A model generated the notes under the pieces. That model was not told the origin of the DNA. It saw nothing but the letters and a program-made list of their open reading frames with translations, and did not search any database. This document shows positions 18,703 through 27,200 of a stretch of 64,000 nucleotides of DNA, in pieces (the stretch's first letter is position 1; every line of letters begins with the position of its first letter). The DNA comes from Psychrobacter aestuarii (GTDB taxonomy: Bacteria > Pseudomonadota > Gammaproteobacteria > Pseudomonadales > Moraxellaceae), in assembly GCF_904846035.1 (NCBI RefSeq), contig NZ_CAJGYT010000001.1, positions 186,001 through 250,000 of the forward strand. Direction: 5' to 3'. Position numbers and translations under genes: made by a program.

Positions 18703-19302
18703 ATGACAAAATATCTTTACGGTATGATGCTCGCAATGAGCGCGGTGCTGGCGGGTTGCCAAGCTGCGCCAATAGATAATCAACCTACAACTGAAATACC
18801 AGCCACACAAAATATCACTCAACAAGCCACACAGATTATGACCGAGCTTGAGCGCTCAGATTTTTTAGCCATCAAGAATGACATTCATCCGACGCTGGGA
18901 TTGCGCTTTTCGATGTACGGTCATGTGCAGCCAGCCGACAAAATCTTTTCGCGCGCGCAGTTTGTGCAGTATGTCCGCGATGAGCCGAGCATTCGCTTTA
19001 CTTGGGGTGCGCTTGATGGTTCAGGCAATCCGTATATCGTGTCACTGCCTGCCTATCTGCGTGATTGGGTCGCTGCGGGTGATTTTAGTGCCTCTGCGCC
19101 GAGTCTCAACCGCATCACATCGCATGGCAACACACTGATTAATATTCAGGACACCTATTCTGATGCGGACATTGTGCAGTTTTACACCGCTGGCAGCGAA
19201 CACTATGGCGGACTCGACTGGCACGATGTGTTTTTGGTATTTAAGACCTATCAAGGACAGCGCTATCTGGTCGCTATCGTCAACGACCGCTGGACGACCT
19301 AA
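18703..19302 (+). CDS. Small lipoprotein of unknown function
   Basis: This 199-residue protein starts with a lipoprotein signal MTKYLYGMMLAMSAVLAGC (lipidation at Cys19). The ATG at 18703 has TAAGGA eight bases upstream, better than the ATG three codons earlier. After a Thr/Gln-rich linker the mature part (from about residue 45) is a single compact domain with LRFSMYGHV, FTWGALDGSGNPY, LPAYLRDWV and WHDVFLVFKTYQGQRYLVAIVNDRW. I do not recognise the domain. It faces the mtfA-like gene with only 11 bases between the two stops. Confidence 0.75.
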   Translation: MTKYLYGMMLAMSAVLAGCQAAPIDNQPTTEIPATQNITQQATQIMTELERSDFLAIKNDIHPTLGLRFSMYGHVQPADKIFSRAQFVQYVRDEPSIRFTWGALDGSGNPYIVSLPAYLRDWVAAGDFSASAPSLNRITSHGNTLINIQDTYSDADIVQFYTAGSEHYGGLDWHDVFLVFKTYQGQRYLVAIVNDRWTT

Positions 19303-19313
19303 CCCTGTCGAAT

Positions 19314-20057
19314 CTATAGCGGCGTCTGGCGGAAAAACTTGACCATGATGTCATAAATATCGGGATACGCATCGACAAGCTTTTGCGGGGTTTCAAAAAA
19401 CACCTCGCTAAGCACGGCAAAGAATTCCGCTGGATTGGTCGCGCCATAACGGTCTAGCCCTGATTTGCGGTGCGTCTGAAAATCCTCAAAATCGCGGGCC
19501 ATAATCTCTGTCCAGCGTGCCGCGTCCATATCAGGATGCATCGGCGGAAAGCCATTTGCCCGACCATTCATCATATCGAGCTTATGCACAAACTCATGTA
19601 TCACCACATTGTGACCGTCGCGCTCACCTGAGTGCTGCGCGTCTTGCCATGACAGTATCACAGGACCGCGTAGCCACGCCTCGCCGCTGCGATGCTGGCT
19701 GCCCTCATGTACGATGCCATATTCGTCCATGCTGGTTTGCTGGCTTTTATATGACCCGCGATAAATAATGACCGATGACCAGCCCTCATACCATTCAAGA
19801 CTTAGATTTAATATGGGCAGGCACGCTTGTAAGGCAATGGATTGCTTTACCGCGTCGGTAACTTCAAAGCCTTGCGCGCCTGTAATGGATTTTTCTGCCA
19901 AAAATAGCGTCGCTAAGTCAAACAAATGGCTTAATTCATCATCACCCAGCCTATCAAGAATAGCAATGCGCGCCGCTGCCTGCTGCCAGTCCTCATGCGT
20001 ATAGTCGCTATTGTCCAATATGCGCTGCTCACGCCACTCTTTAATGATATCAAACAC
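19314..20057 (-). CDS. mtfA: MtfA-like zinc peptidase (M90 family)
   Basis: This 247-residue protein has the zinc-peptidase motif HEFVHKLDMMNG (HExxH with His154, Glu155, His158) preceded by GPVILSWQDAQHSGERDGHNVV and followed by NPAEFFAVLSEVFFE, whose glutamate is the expected third ligand. This is the pattern of MtfA (Mlc titration factor A) and its homologues, cytosolic gluzincins. In enteric bacteria MtfA binds the repressor Mlc; whether that holds here is unknown. It is monocistronic, convergent with the lipoprotein gene and divergent from the retron-like locus. Confidence 0.88.
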   Translation of the reverse strand: MFDIIKEWREQRILDNSDYTHEDWQQAAARIAILDRLGDDELSHLFDLATLFLAEKSITGAQGFEVTDAVKQSIALQACLPILNLSLEWYEGWSSVIIYRGSYKSQQTSMDEYGIVHEGSQHRSGEAWLRGPVILSWQDAQHSGERDGHNVVIHEFVHKLDMMNGRANGFPPMHPDMDAARWTEIMARDFEDFQTHRKSGLDRYGATNPAEFFAVLSEVFFETPQKLVDAYPDIYDIMVKFFRQTPL

Positions 20058-20251
20058 GATACGTTTTCCTTATTTTGTTGTTATTTAACTCATTACAGCA
20101 CAATTTGCGCTGTGGTCTGCTGGATAATCGTATCGTGTATACATCCGCCCTACTCGATTTTTACCTATTTACCTGACACACGACCTGCCATGTTATTAGA
20201 ATAAAAATTATATTAATCAACAAATTACGATATTTTAAAAAACAACAGCCC

Positions 20252-20293
20252 AAAAAAATCGGAGCCAACCTATATAAACAGGTCGACTCCGAT
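20252..20293 (-). terminator. Terminator, minus-strand orientation
   Basis: The 7-bp stem ATCGGAG (20258-20264) with CTCCGAT (20287-20293), extended by ACCT/AGGT, is followed on the minus strand by seven T (A-run at 20252-20258). No minus-strand protein gene ends here, so it would end a minus-strand RNA from the structured region. Confidence 0.7.
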
Positions 20294-20312
20294 TTGGTTT
20301 TTCTTGTGCCTA

Positions 20313-20358
20313 CATGCTTGATATTAATACAAAAACGCCTCTACAAATATCAAGCATG
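20313..20358. repeat. Perfect 13-bp inverted repeat
   Basis: CATGCTTGATATT (20313-20325) is the exact inverted complement of 20346-20358, with a 20-base loop. It sits between the minus-strand terminator and the long stem and is part of the structured RNA region. Confidence 0.8.
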
Positions 20359-20387
20359 GTGTTGTTCAATCTACCTCATAACTTGGT

Positions 20388-20526
20388 ACATGGAAGACTC
20401 ACTGGACTGCACCTAGATAGTGCCCCTAGTGCATTAGCTCAATCACGATTGCGTGATTGCGCCAGCGAGCTAATGACACTAGGGGCACTATCTAGGTATT
20501 AGCAGGACTGAAACAGTCTTCCTTGT
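20388..20526. repeat. Long interrupted inverted repeat (msd-like stem)
   Basis: The inner arms 20411-20439 and 20468-20497 pair almost perfectly, with one extra A in the right arm. The tip carries its own 8-bp hairpin CAATCACG/CGTGATTG (20440-20459). The stem continues outward through CTGC/GCAG and GGAAGACT/AGTCTTCC to an ACA/TGT at 20388/20526. The whole is a stem of roughly 45 bp, far longer than a terminator and comparable to the msd part of retrons. Confidence 0.85.
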
Positions 20527-20602
20527 GTTACGTGTAATGGCTTGTCTCGTGGATGACGCAACATCATCCCTCACCGAAATTCGGTGAAACGCTAAATCTC
20601 AC

Positions 20603-20637
20603 AACAAGGCTATTGTGCCCTAGCCTTGTTTTTTTGG
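20603..20637 (+). terminator. Terminator, plus-strand orientation
   Basis: AACAAGGCT (20603-20611) pairs with AGCCTTGTT (20622-20630) and is followed directly by a seven-T run (20629-20635). No plus-strand protein gene lies upstream as far as 19302, so it would end a plus-strand RNA from this region or insulate the operon from it. Confidence 0.75.
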
Positions 20638-20762
20638 CAATACTTATACATAAAATTTAGTTGGTTTTATTGATGAAAACGACAACTGGTGTCGCCTAAA
20701 TCTAACTATTAGATAGCACGACAATATATGTCGTATTCTTTGAATTTAATTGACAAAAGTTC

Positions 20763-20793
20763 TTGATAAGCGGTCAAAAATGCGCTTTTATAA
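20763..20793 (+). promoter_or_regulatory. Putative promoter of the retron-like operon
   Basis: TTGATA (20763-20768) and TTTATA (20787-20792) are spaced by 18 bases, about 46 bases before the first ATG at 20839. A nearby TTGACA (20750-20755) lacks a good -10 partner. This is a pattern-based call only. Confidence 0.45.
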
Positions 20794-20838
20794 GGACTTC
20801 TTTTATTGGCAGATACCGTGATAGCAAAGGCATAGCGT

Positions 20839-23800
20839 ATGTATTTATCATTTTCTTATATCTATCAGGCGTGGCAAGCTGAAGACCCCAACCTTATTGA
20901 AAAGCTTGACCAGCTCGCCCGCCAGCCCGACGCGCCGCGTGATACGCCGCTACCTGATGATGTGCTGACCTTTGAGAGATTTTTGGCGACGATTTTTGCG
21001 CCTGAGTTTCGCGCTTTGCCGCCTGAGGTGCAGTTTGCCAAGCGTGTGGAGTTGATGGCGCAGCTGGAGTCTGCTGACGGGTCATACACCCTGCCACCGC
21101 GCTATCAGACGTATGTGATTTTATTGGCATTGTGGGGGGACAATCGCCCGTATGCTAGAGCGATGCTGATACAAGCGATTGATACCCTGCCCTTAACCTA
21201 TGGCGTGTGGCGCGGTCTAAAATATATTTACAAGCAAGCTGAATACCGCCAAGACTATGAGATTTTTGCGCATATTGCCGCCAAGGTCGATTTGTACCGT
21301 TTTGACCAGCATCTAAAGAACGCCGTCAGTCTGCGTACCAAGACCTATATCAGTCTGCGGGCGTGGCGTTATTTGCGCCATTTGGGTACGCATCTTCCGA
21401 TATGTTATACCGACGCGGCGGTGCGTGTACTTGCCAGCATTGACGCAGAGATGACGCTTGGCAGTAGCGCACGCGTCAATAGCTGGGTACTCAATCACAT
21501 TTGCTTTCACCATGAGGTACATTACGGAGTCAATCGCTTTGTCCATAATGCCCCGCGTAAGCTGTTTTCTGCCGAAGGGCGTGCCTTTGCCAGTGCATGG
21601 CAGCGCGATGAGACGCCTTTATTTACCTTACTTGCCAATGCAAAAAACGAAGCTATCCGCCAATTTGCGACCGACAGCCTCAAGCACGATTTTAAAATAA
21701 AACTCAAAGACACCGATGCACCCACCATTCAATATCTGTCGGCAGGTACACGCAGCTGTGCCCGTGACGAGCTAGTGACATGGTTACTTGAGCGCTCATC
21801 ATCGCTAGAAAAGTCGCAATTTATGACATTGGGGCTGCATGATGTGGTGCTGAGTCTATTGCACTCAGACTACAGTAAGGCATATCAATATGCCATCAGC
21901 TATGCCACAAGCTATGCCAAGGATATTGATCTAGACACGTTGTTATTGCTCGCGGTATCTCGGCATGCATCTATTCGTGATTTTGCCATGCAGATGATAC
22001 TTAGTCGCCATCCTATCAAAGACATCGGCGTACAAGGTTGGGGTCAGCTATTAGAAACGCCCTATCATTTTAAGACGGCGAGCAATCAGTTAACCGCGCA
22101 TTTTACCCGTAAAGAATTAACGCCCGAGTGGTTCCGCGCGCGTCTGTTGGGCAATAGTCCTGAAGCCGTTAGTTTTGCTATACAGCAACTGCCAAAGCTC
22201 TATAGCGCCAAGACTTTGGGCGCTGATTTTTTTATTGATATCGCTCGCACGCTACTGCCTACCTATAGCCAGAATCAAGCAGCTTGCATGGATTTTGTGC
22301 TCGAAGAATTGCGCAAAACAGACCTCAGCACCATCGACCCTTCGGTATGGCAATATCTATTATTGCACCCACTCGCCCAAGAGACGCTAAGCGATTGGAT
22401 AGATACTGATGTCATTGCCGCCACCCGCCTGCCCATGGACTATTGGCACGCGCTTGCCTATGAACCTGACTGGCAAGCGGGCGTGCAGCCTAATGGTGTG
22501 ATTTACAACGCTGTATTTGACCAAGTAGATACCGCGATTAAAACCACCGTCTATCAAGACTGGTTCAGCTATTTAAGTTTTGACGTGTATTTCGCCACAG
22601 AATGGGTGCATCATTGGTTGTCGGATGTGCGCCGCTTTGTCCCAACTGCACTTGGCTTTGATTGGCTGTTGATGCTTGCCCATAGCGACACGGCGATGTA
22701 CCGCAAGTTTGCGATTGATTGTATGAATAAAGGCTTTTTGCCCGCAGACTTTGCTGAACCAGAGACCAACCCTGCTACAAATATCAATAGCAACCAAAGT
22801 GGGGATAAGAAAAGCAATATCGATTTTGAGCAGCAGCGCTTTTTATTTACAGGAAAAATGCAAAGCATGAGCCGCAGTGCTGCTGAAGCCGAGGTCAAGG
22901 CACATAACGGTCTCATCAGTAGCGGCGTGAATAACAGTTTGGATTATTTGGTCATTGGCGATGAAGGGTCGCCATTTTACGGTCATGGACGCAAAGGCAG
23001 CAAGCAGCTAAAGGCAGAAAAGCTGATTGAGGCAGGCGCGAGCATGCATATCATCTCAGAGACGGCATTTTTACAGATGCTTTCGGGGACGACGCGTGAG
23101 GCTTCGACAGATGCCACCTTAGCAGGAACAGAGCGTCTGTGGTCAATGGCAACCGATGACCCGACAGCCCCCATCAGTGAACTTGCCATCTATTACATGA
23201 GCCATCATCACGACAGCATTCACATGAGCTTGACCGACCGTCCTGTCGATAGTAATGCAGCCATTCCAAATGCCTTTTTTAGTGCCGAGCGCGTTGTACC
23301 GTTATTATCGAGCGGGCATAGCAATCTGCGTGAGTTTGGCTTACTGCTTGCCCGCCATGAGCTGGCACGTTGGCAGTTGACGCCCAAGCTTTGGCTGTCG
23401 TTGGCCGAGTCTACGCATCAAGAGGTGCAACACTTATTACAACAAGCCTTGTTCGACAAACCTAATATCAGCAATCGTCTTTACCACATCGATAGCAGCC
23501 GATACAGCACAGCGATGATCAATGCCTTAATTAGCAGTAAGCAGACCCATGCGCGGCGTATTGGCATTGCCTTATTAAAGCAACATCCGCAGTTCCAAGA
23601 CGTGCGGTTACTTTACCTGTTAACCCAAAGCAGTCATCGCGATATCCGCTATGCCGCCGTGTCCATGCTATGGCAGCAGTATAAACACAAAGCCGTCATT
23701 CCCAGCCGTCACCAATACACCGAAGATGGTAAAAATAAGGGGGCTGAAAACAATACCAAAAACGCCCCTCAGTCTTTACCCGCTGATATAGAGCAGCTGT

Positions 23801-24150
23801 TGCTGCTATTACGACGTGGTTTGTTTGAGCTGCCACCAGGGCGCATGAGAAATCCTGAGCAAAAGACCGCCGCAAAAAAACACAACAAGTACCGCACTGA
23901 TGATCCTAGTACGCCCTCCGAGCTTAGCCAGTCGTTATTGTCTGCCAGCCAAGCCAAACTGGCACTGATTGAGACGTTTCGTGATATTGCTTTAACGGAT
24001 ATGTCCTTTGCTGCGCTGATTATCGCAGACCTATACACCTTTACGCATTCGGCAGGAAAAATGGAGCGCCACGCCAGCCTGACTGCGGTAACACGGCTGC
24101 TGCATCGTTATCCAACGCTGCGTGAGCATTTACTGCCTGCGCCTGCGTAA
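20839..24150 (+). CDS. Helical-repeat protein with BRCT domain, retron operon gene 1
   Basis: This 1103-residue protein is mostly alpha-helical with degenerate ARM/HEAT-like repeats (for example around residues 250-400 and 790-960, with runs like HASIRDFAMQMILSRHP and SHRDIRYAAVSMLWQQY). A single BRCT domain is inserted at about 666-748, recognised by RFLFTGKMQSMSRSAAEAEV, the NSLDYLVIGDEG segment, GSKQLKAEKLIEAGASMHII and the closing FLQML. BRCT modules bind phosphopeptides, DNA ends or partner proteins, as in NAD-dependent ligase and replication factor C. There is no signal peptide. AAAGG lies eight bases before the ATG. It is followed after 69 bases by the giant repeat gene. A role as sensor or scaffold of the retron system is inference. 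Confidence 0.85.
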   Translation: MYLSFSYIYQAWQAEDPNLIEKLDQLARQPDAPRDTPLPDDVLTFERFLATIFAPEFRALPPEVQFAKRVELMAQLESADGSYTLPPRYQTYVILLALWGDNRPYARAMLIQAIDTLPLTYGVWRGLKYIYKQAEYRQDYEIFAHIAAKVDLYRFDQHLKNAVSLRTKTYISLRAWRYLRHLGTHLPICYTDAAVRVLASIDAEMTLGSSARVNSWVLNHICFHHEVHYGVNRFVHNAPRKLFSAEGRAFASAWQRDETPLFTLLANAKNEAIRQFATDSLKHDFKIKLKDTDAPTIQYLSAGTRSCARDELVTWLLERSSSLEKSQFMTLGLHDVVLSLLHSDYSKAYQYAISYATSYAKDIDLDTLLLLAVSRHASIRDFAMQMILSRHPIKDIGVQGWGQLLETPYHFKTASNQLTAHFTRKELTPEWFRARLLGNSPEAVSFAIQQLPKLYSAKTLGADFFIDIARTLLPTYSQNQAACMDFVLEELRKTDLSTIDPSVWQYLLLHPLAQETLSDWIDTDVIAATRLPMDYWHALAYEPDWQAGVQPNGVIYNAVFDQVDTAIKTTVYQDWFSYLSFDVYFATEWVHHWLSDVRRFVPTALGFDWLLMLAHSDTAMYRKFAIDCMNKGFLPADFAEPETNPATNINSNQSGDKKSNIDFEQQRFLFTGKMQSMSRSAAEAEVKAHNGLISSGVNNSLDYLVIGDEGSPFYGHGRKGSKQLKAEKLIEAGASMHIISETAFLQMLSGTTREASTDATLAGTERLWSMATDDPTAPISELAIYYMSHHHDSIHMSLTDRPVDSNAAIPNAFFSAERVVPLLSSGHSNLREFGLLLARHELARWQLTPKLWLSLAESTHQEVQHLLQQALFDKPNISNRLYHIDSSRYSTAMINALISSKQTHARRIGIALLKQHPQFQDVRLLYLLTQSSHRDIRYAAVSMLWQQYKHKAVIPSRHQYTEDGKNKGAENNTKNAPQSLPADIEQLLLLLRRGLFELPPGRMRNPEQKTAAKKHNKYRTDDPSTPSELSQSLLSASQAKLALIETFRDIALTDMSFAALIIADLYTFTHSAGKMERHASLTAVTRLLHRYPTLREHLLPAPA

Positions 24151-24219
24151 AAAACATGAACGGTTAAAACGGAACAAACGACATAAAACCTATAACACCT
24201 TATCGATTGAGACAGCCTT

Positions 24220-27200
24220 ATGAAAACCAGCACCTTACCTTATTGGGGCGAGATTATCAGTATCATCAGCCAAGATGCTTGCCTGAGCCAATATCACGAT
24301 AAAACCAACACGCCAATAACAAAAACGGGGCGTAGCCTATTTATTACTCGCCTGCCTGCGCGTGATGACCATGACAATAATGATAAGGAAAAAGAAGCCG
24401 CATCCGCACCTGACAACCGCTTATATATTTTGGACACCTTGGGAGAGCGTCCTAGCTTAACGACACTTGTGCTTCCTGTCGCTATGCAGTGTATGACTGC
24501 CAATGGCGATGAGGTGTTTTTATTGGGTGTCGACAATCACTTATACCAGACCGACTGGCACGCCAAGAAACTACAAAAAATCAGCACCTTGCCCATAGCC
24601 TCGCCGAGTACAAAGGACGCAGCACAGCAAATGGTCTGCTTGACAAAATCAGTCGCGATCTTATACGAACATACGCTCATTATCTGTCCTTACATGAATA
24701 CCGCAAAGCGCTTAGCGGGCACGCCCATCATTCAGCCTCTTGCGCCGCTATTTGCTAAAGCAGCGACCGACTCAGACACAGGTACTTCCGATACTCAGGC
24801 GGTGAGCGTTGCCAGCAGCAGTGATGGACAATGGCTTATCATTGGTGATGACAAAGGCAATGTCGCCAGCTGTCAGTGGCGCTATGAGGCAAATAACGTC
24901 AGTCAAAGTCACATCCAGCCAAGCAGCACCCACCCCATGCACCAAGGGCGCGTGACAGCATTAGCGTTTGCGCCGCAGTCGCCTTACTTTTTTTCGGCAG
25001 GCGCAGATGCCAAGCTCTACCGCACCCATGTACAAGGCGACTTGCAGCCGACCGACCGTGCCAAATCCAGCGGGCACGCCAGCCATATCAATGCCTTGTG
25101 TGCGTCGGATACGCGCTTATTTAGCATAGGTGATGATGGCAGTATCAAGTCTTGGGCGTTAGATAAAGGGCAGCCCAGTAGCAGCAAAGACAGTGTACGT
25201 CACGCGCGCCATTTGGTATGGACGACCTATGCCGAAGCGCCTGCGCTTTTAACCGTTACCAAAGACAACAGCCTGCACATCATACCGATAAATACGGACA
25301 AAAACGGCAGCCTACAGACCGTTACTGGCCTCATTCGGGATGGCTATGCGCGTATCGAAGACTACCTAAGCGACAACAGCGCTGAGCGTGAGGCGCTGTT
25401 TTATGAAGCGCTGGCAATGCTTGAGCAGCAAAATGACCACCGTGCGCTAACGATTATTAAGACGGCTTTGACCAGTCAGCGGGCTGACAGCAACCGTGCG
25501 CGCGCTCTTATAAAAGTGCTTTCTCAGCTGTCATTAAAGGCGCGTATTGGCGTACTAGAGCAGCTCTTAGACAGCCCCATCAGTAGCCGAGTACGGCGGG
25601 CAGCGTTTGACGCATTGCAGCAGCAGTATCGACAGCAGCCACTTGCCAGCCAAGATTACTTAACCCAAGCGTTAGCCGGTCGCCATGATGAGGTGGTCGC
25701 TGCTGCCATCCAGCAACATCACATACAAGCCACTCGCCAGCCCCATGAGCAAAGTAACCAGTCCTACAGCCAAGCCGTCTTGCCCGCGCTGTTGTCTCAT
25801 AATAGCCTGACCATTCGCCGTGCAGCATTAATCGCGCTTGAGACCATCTTTCCTGAAACCAGCATACAGGCAGATATGTTGGCACTACAAAGCCGCTATA
25901 CCGACACCGTACAGGCAGGTTTGATTCGCCTGTATCAGCGCGATTTTTTGGCAGCCCCTGCTGTCAGTCGCCAGCTGATGCTGTTACAACATAGCGCCGA
26001 TGCAGAAATACGCCAGACGGCATTTTTTGTGTCACTCATGACCCAGCCTACACTGATAAGTGCCTTAAAAAATGCCGCACACGAACAAGACGACAGCTAT
26101 CTGCTGCGTACACTCTCAGATTTTGATGCTTTTTGCTTGAGCGAAGGGACGATAACGCACAGCGGCGCAGCGTCAGACAGTGCGACAAACTCCAGCAGCG
26201 ACGTACGTCTTGCCTTACAGGTTGAAGACTTTCAAACTCCAGACGAAAAAACAGGCAGCAACGGTAAAAAGCCCAAAGCCGCCAAACGCATACAACCTAC
26301 CAGCCCAGATGTGCCTATGCTGGACGATGCTACGCTTGCGCCTCTACTGCAAGCGCTGAGCAACCATCAGCAAGACATCAGCTTTCGCGCCGCCTATGCC
26401 CTCGCCTGTTTACAAGACCCACGCGCATTTGGTGTGCTGATTGGTTTTGCGCATAGTGATGATGCCGTCGTCCGTGCTGGTGTGGCGCGTGCCCTTGGTA
26501 ATCAGCGCCTAGCCGATGGGCAAGCCTTGCTCGCCGCTATGCTCAACGATGACCACACCCAAGTACGCAAAGTTACCATGCAAGCGCTTGGTAAAGTCTG
26601 TAGCGATACGCAGACGTGGGCAGCGTTTGGCTTTGCCTCAGCGCATGCGCACATTCACGAGAGCGCTTTGGCGTTATTGCTACAACAAAACCTTGCCAAA
26701 ATGAGCGATACGCGGTTGGTTGAGCAGTTCCAAGCGCTATTGGACAACCGCTTTCCCAGCGTGCGTCTAGAAGTGCTCAAGATGCTGGTTGCGCGCCTGC
26801 TAGATGGCAGTAGCGATTCACTGTATCGACTCTTACAGCTGATAGCCACCAGCCAATTTGAGGACATCCACCGTGCTGGGCTTGAAGAGTGGCAGCGGTT
26901 TTTATTGCAAAAGACACGAAAAGCAAATGCCCATGAGGATAATGCCAACGATGGCGCATTATTGGCACTGTTATTGTCTGACCCATTTCGCGCAATTCGC
27001 AGTGAGGCGCTGGAAACGGCGGGCGATTATCCGCAGCGATTCAACATTGAACAGGTGATAACCGCCGCACTCGCCAGCCCTTTTGAGGACATCGTTACCG
27101 CAGGGCTACAACGCTGTGGGGCACTGACTGATGATAAGGCGATTGCCGTGATTATGCCGTTGTTATTGCCACTATTCGCTGCCGAAGGCTTATCCATACG

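Larger units (their letters stand above)
20300..20600 (-). ncRNA. Candidate retron msr-msd RNA
   Basis: Read on the minus strand, AGC at about 20593-20591 is followed by hairpin CACCGAATTTCGGTG (20586-20572) and hairpin GGATGATGTTGCGTCATCC (20568-20550). After a spacer comes a long stem whose outer arms are 20526-20515 and 20399-20388 and whose main arms (20497-20468 and 20439-20411) pair over about 29 bp with one bulge. This order (AGC, short hairpins, one long stem) is the msr-msd order of retrons, and the second hairpin resembles, as I remember it, the RT-recognised msr hairpin of retron Eco1. Against it: the strand is opposite to the RT operon, and I found no convincing a1/a2 complementary ends. 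The strand and ends are therefore tentative. Confidence 0.45.
20058..20838. other. Non-coding region in front of the retron-like operon
   Basis: There are 781 bases without a convincing protein gene. In order they hold A/T-rich sequence to 20250, a minus-strand terminator (20252-20293), a 13-bp hairpin (20313-20358), a very long stem (20388-20526), two short hairpins (20549-20586), a plus-strand terminator (20603-20635) and a promoter (20763-20793). The terminators point outward from a 0.4-kb structured segment, which suggests an independent RNA gene rather than a simple leader. Confidence 0.7.

Noticed and set aside
20300-20640. The structured region as a riboswitch leader of the operon
   Set aside because: The plus-strand terminator is followed by about 200 bases and a separate promoter before the first gene, and the 45-bp stem is unlike any riboswitch aptamer I know.
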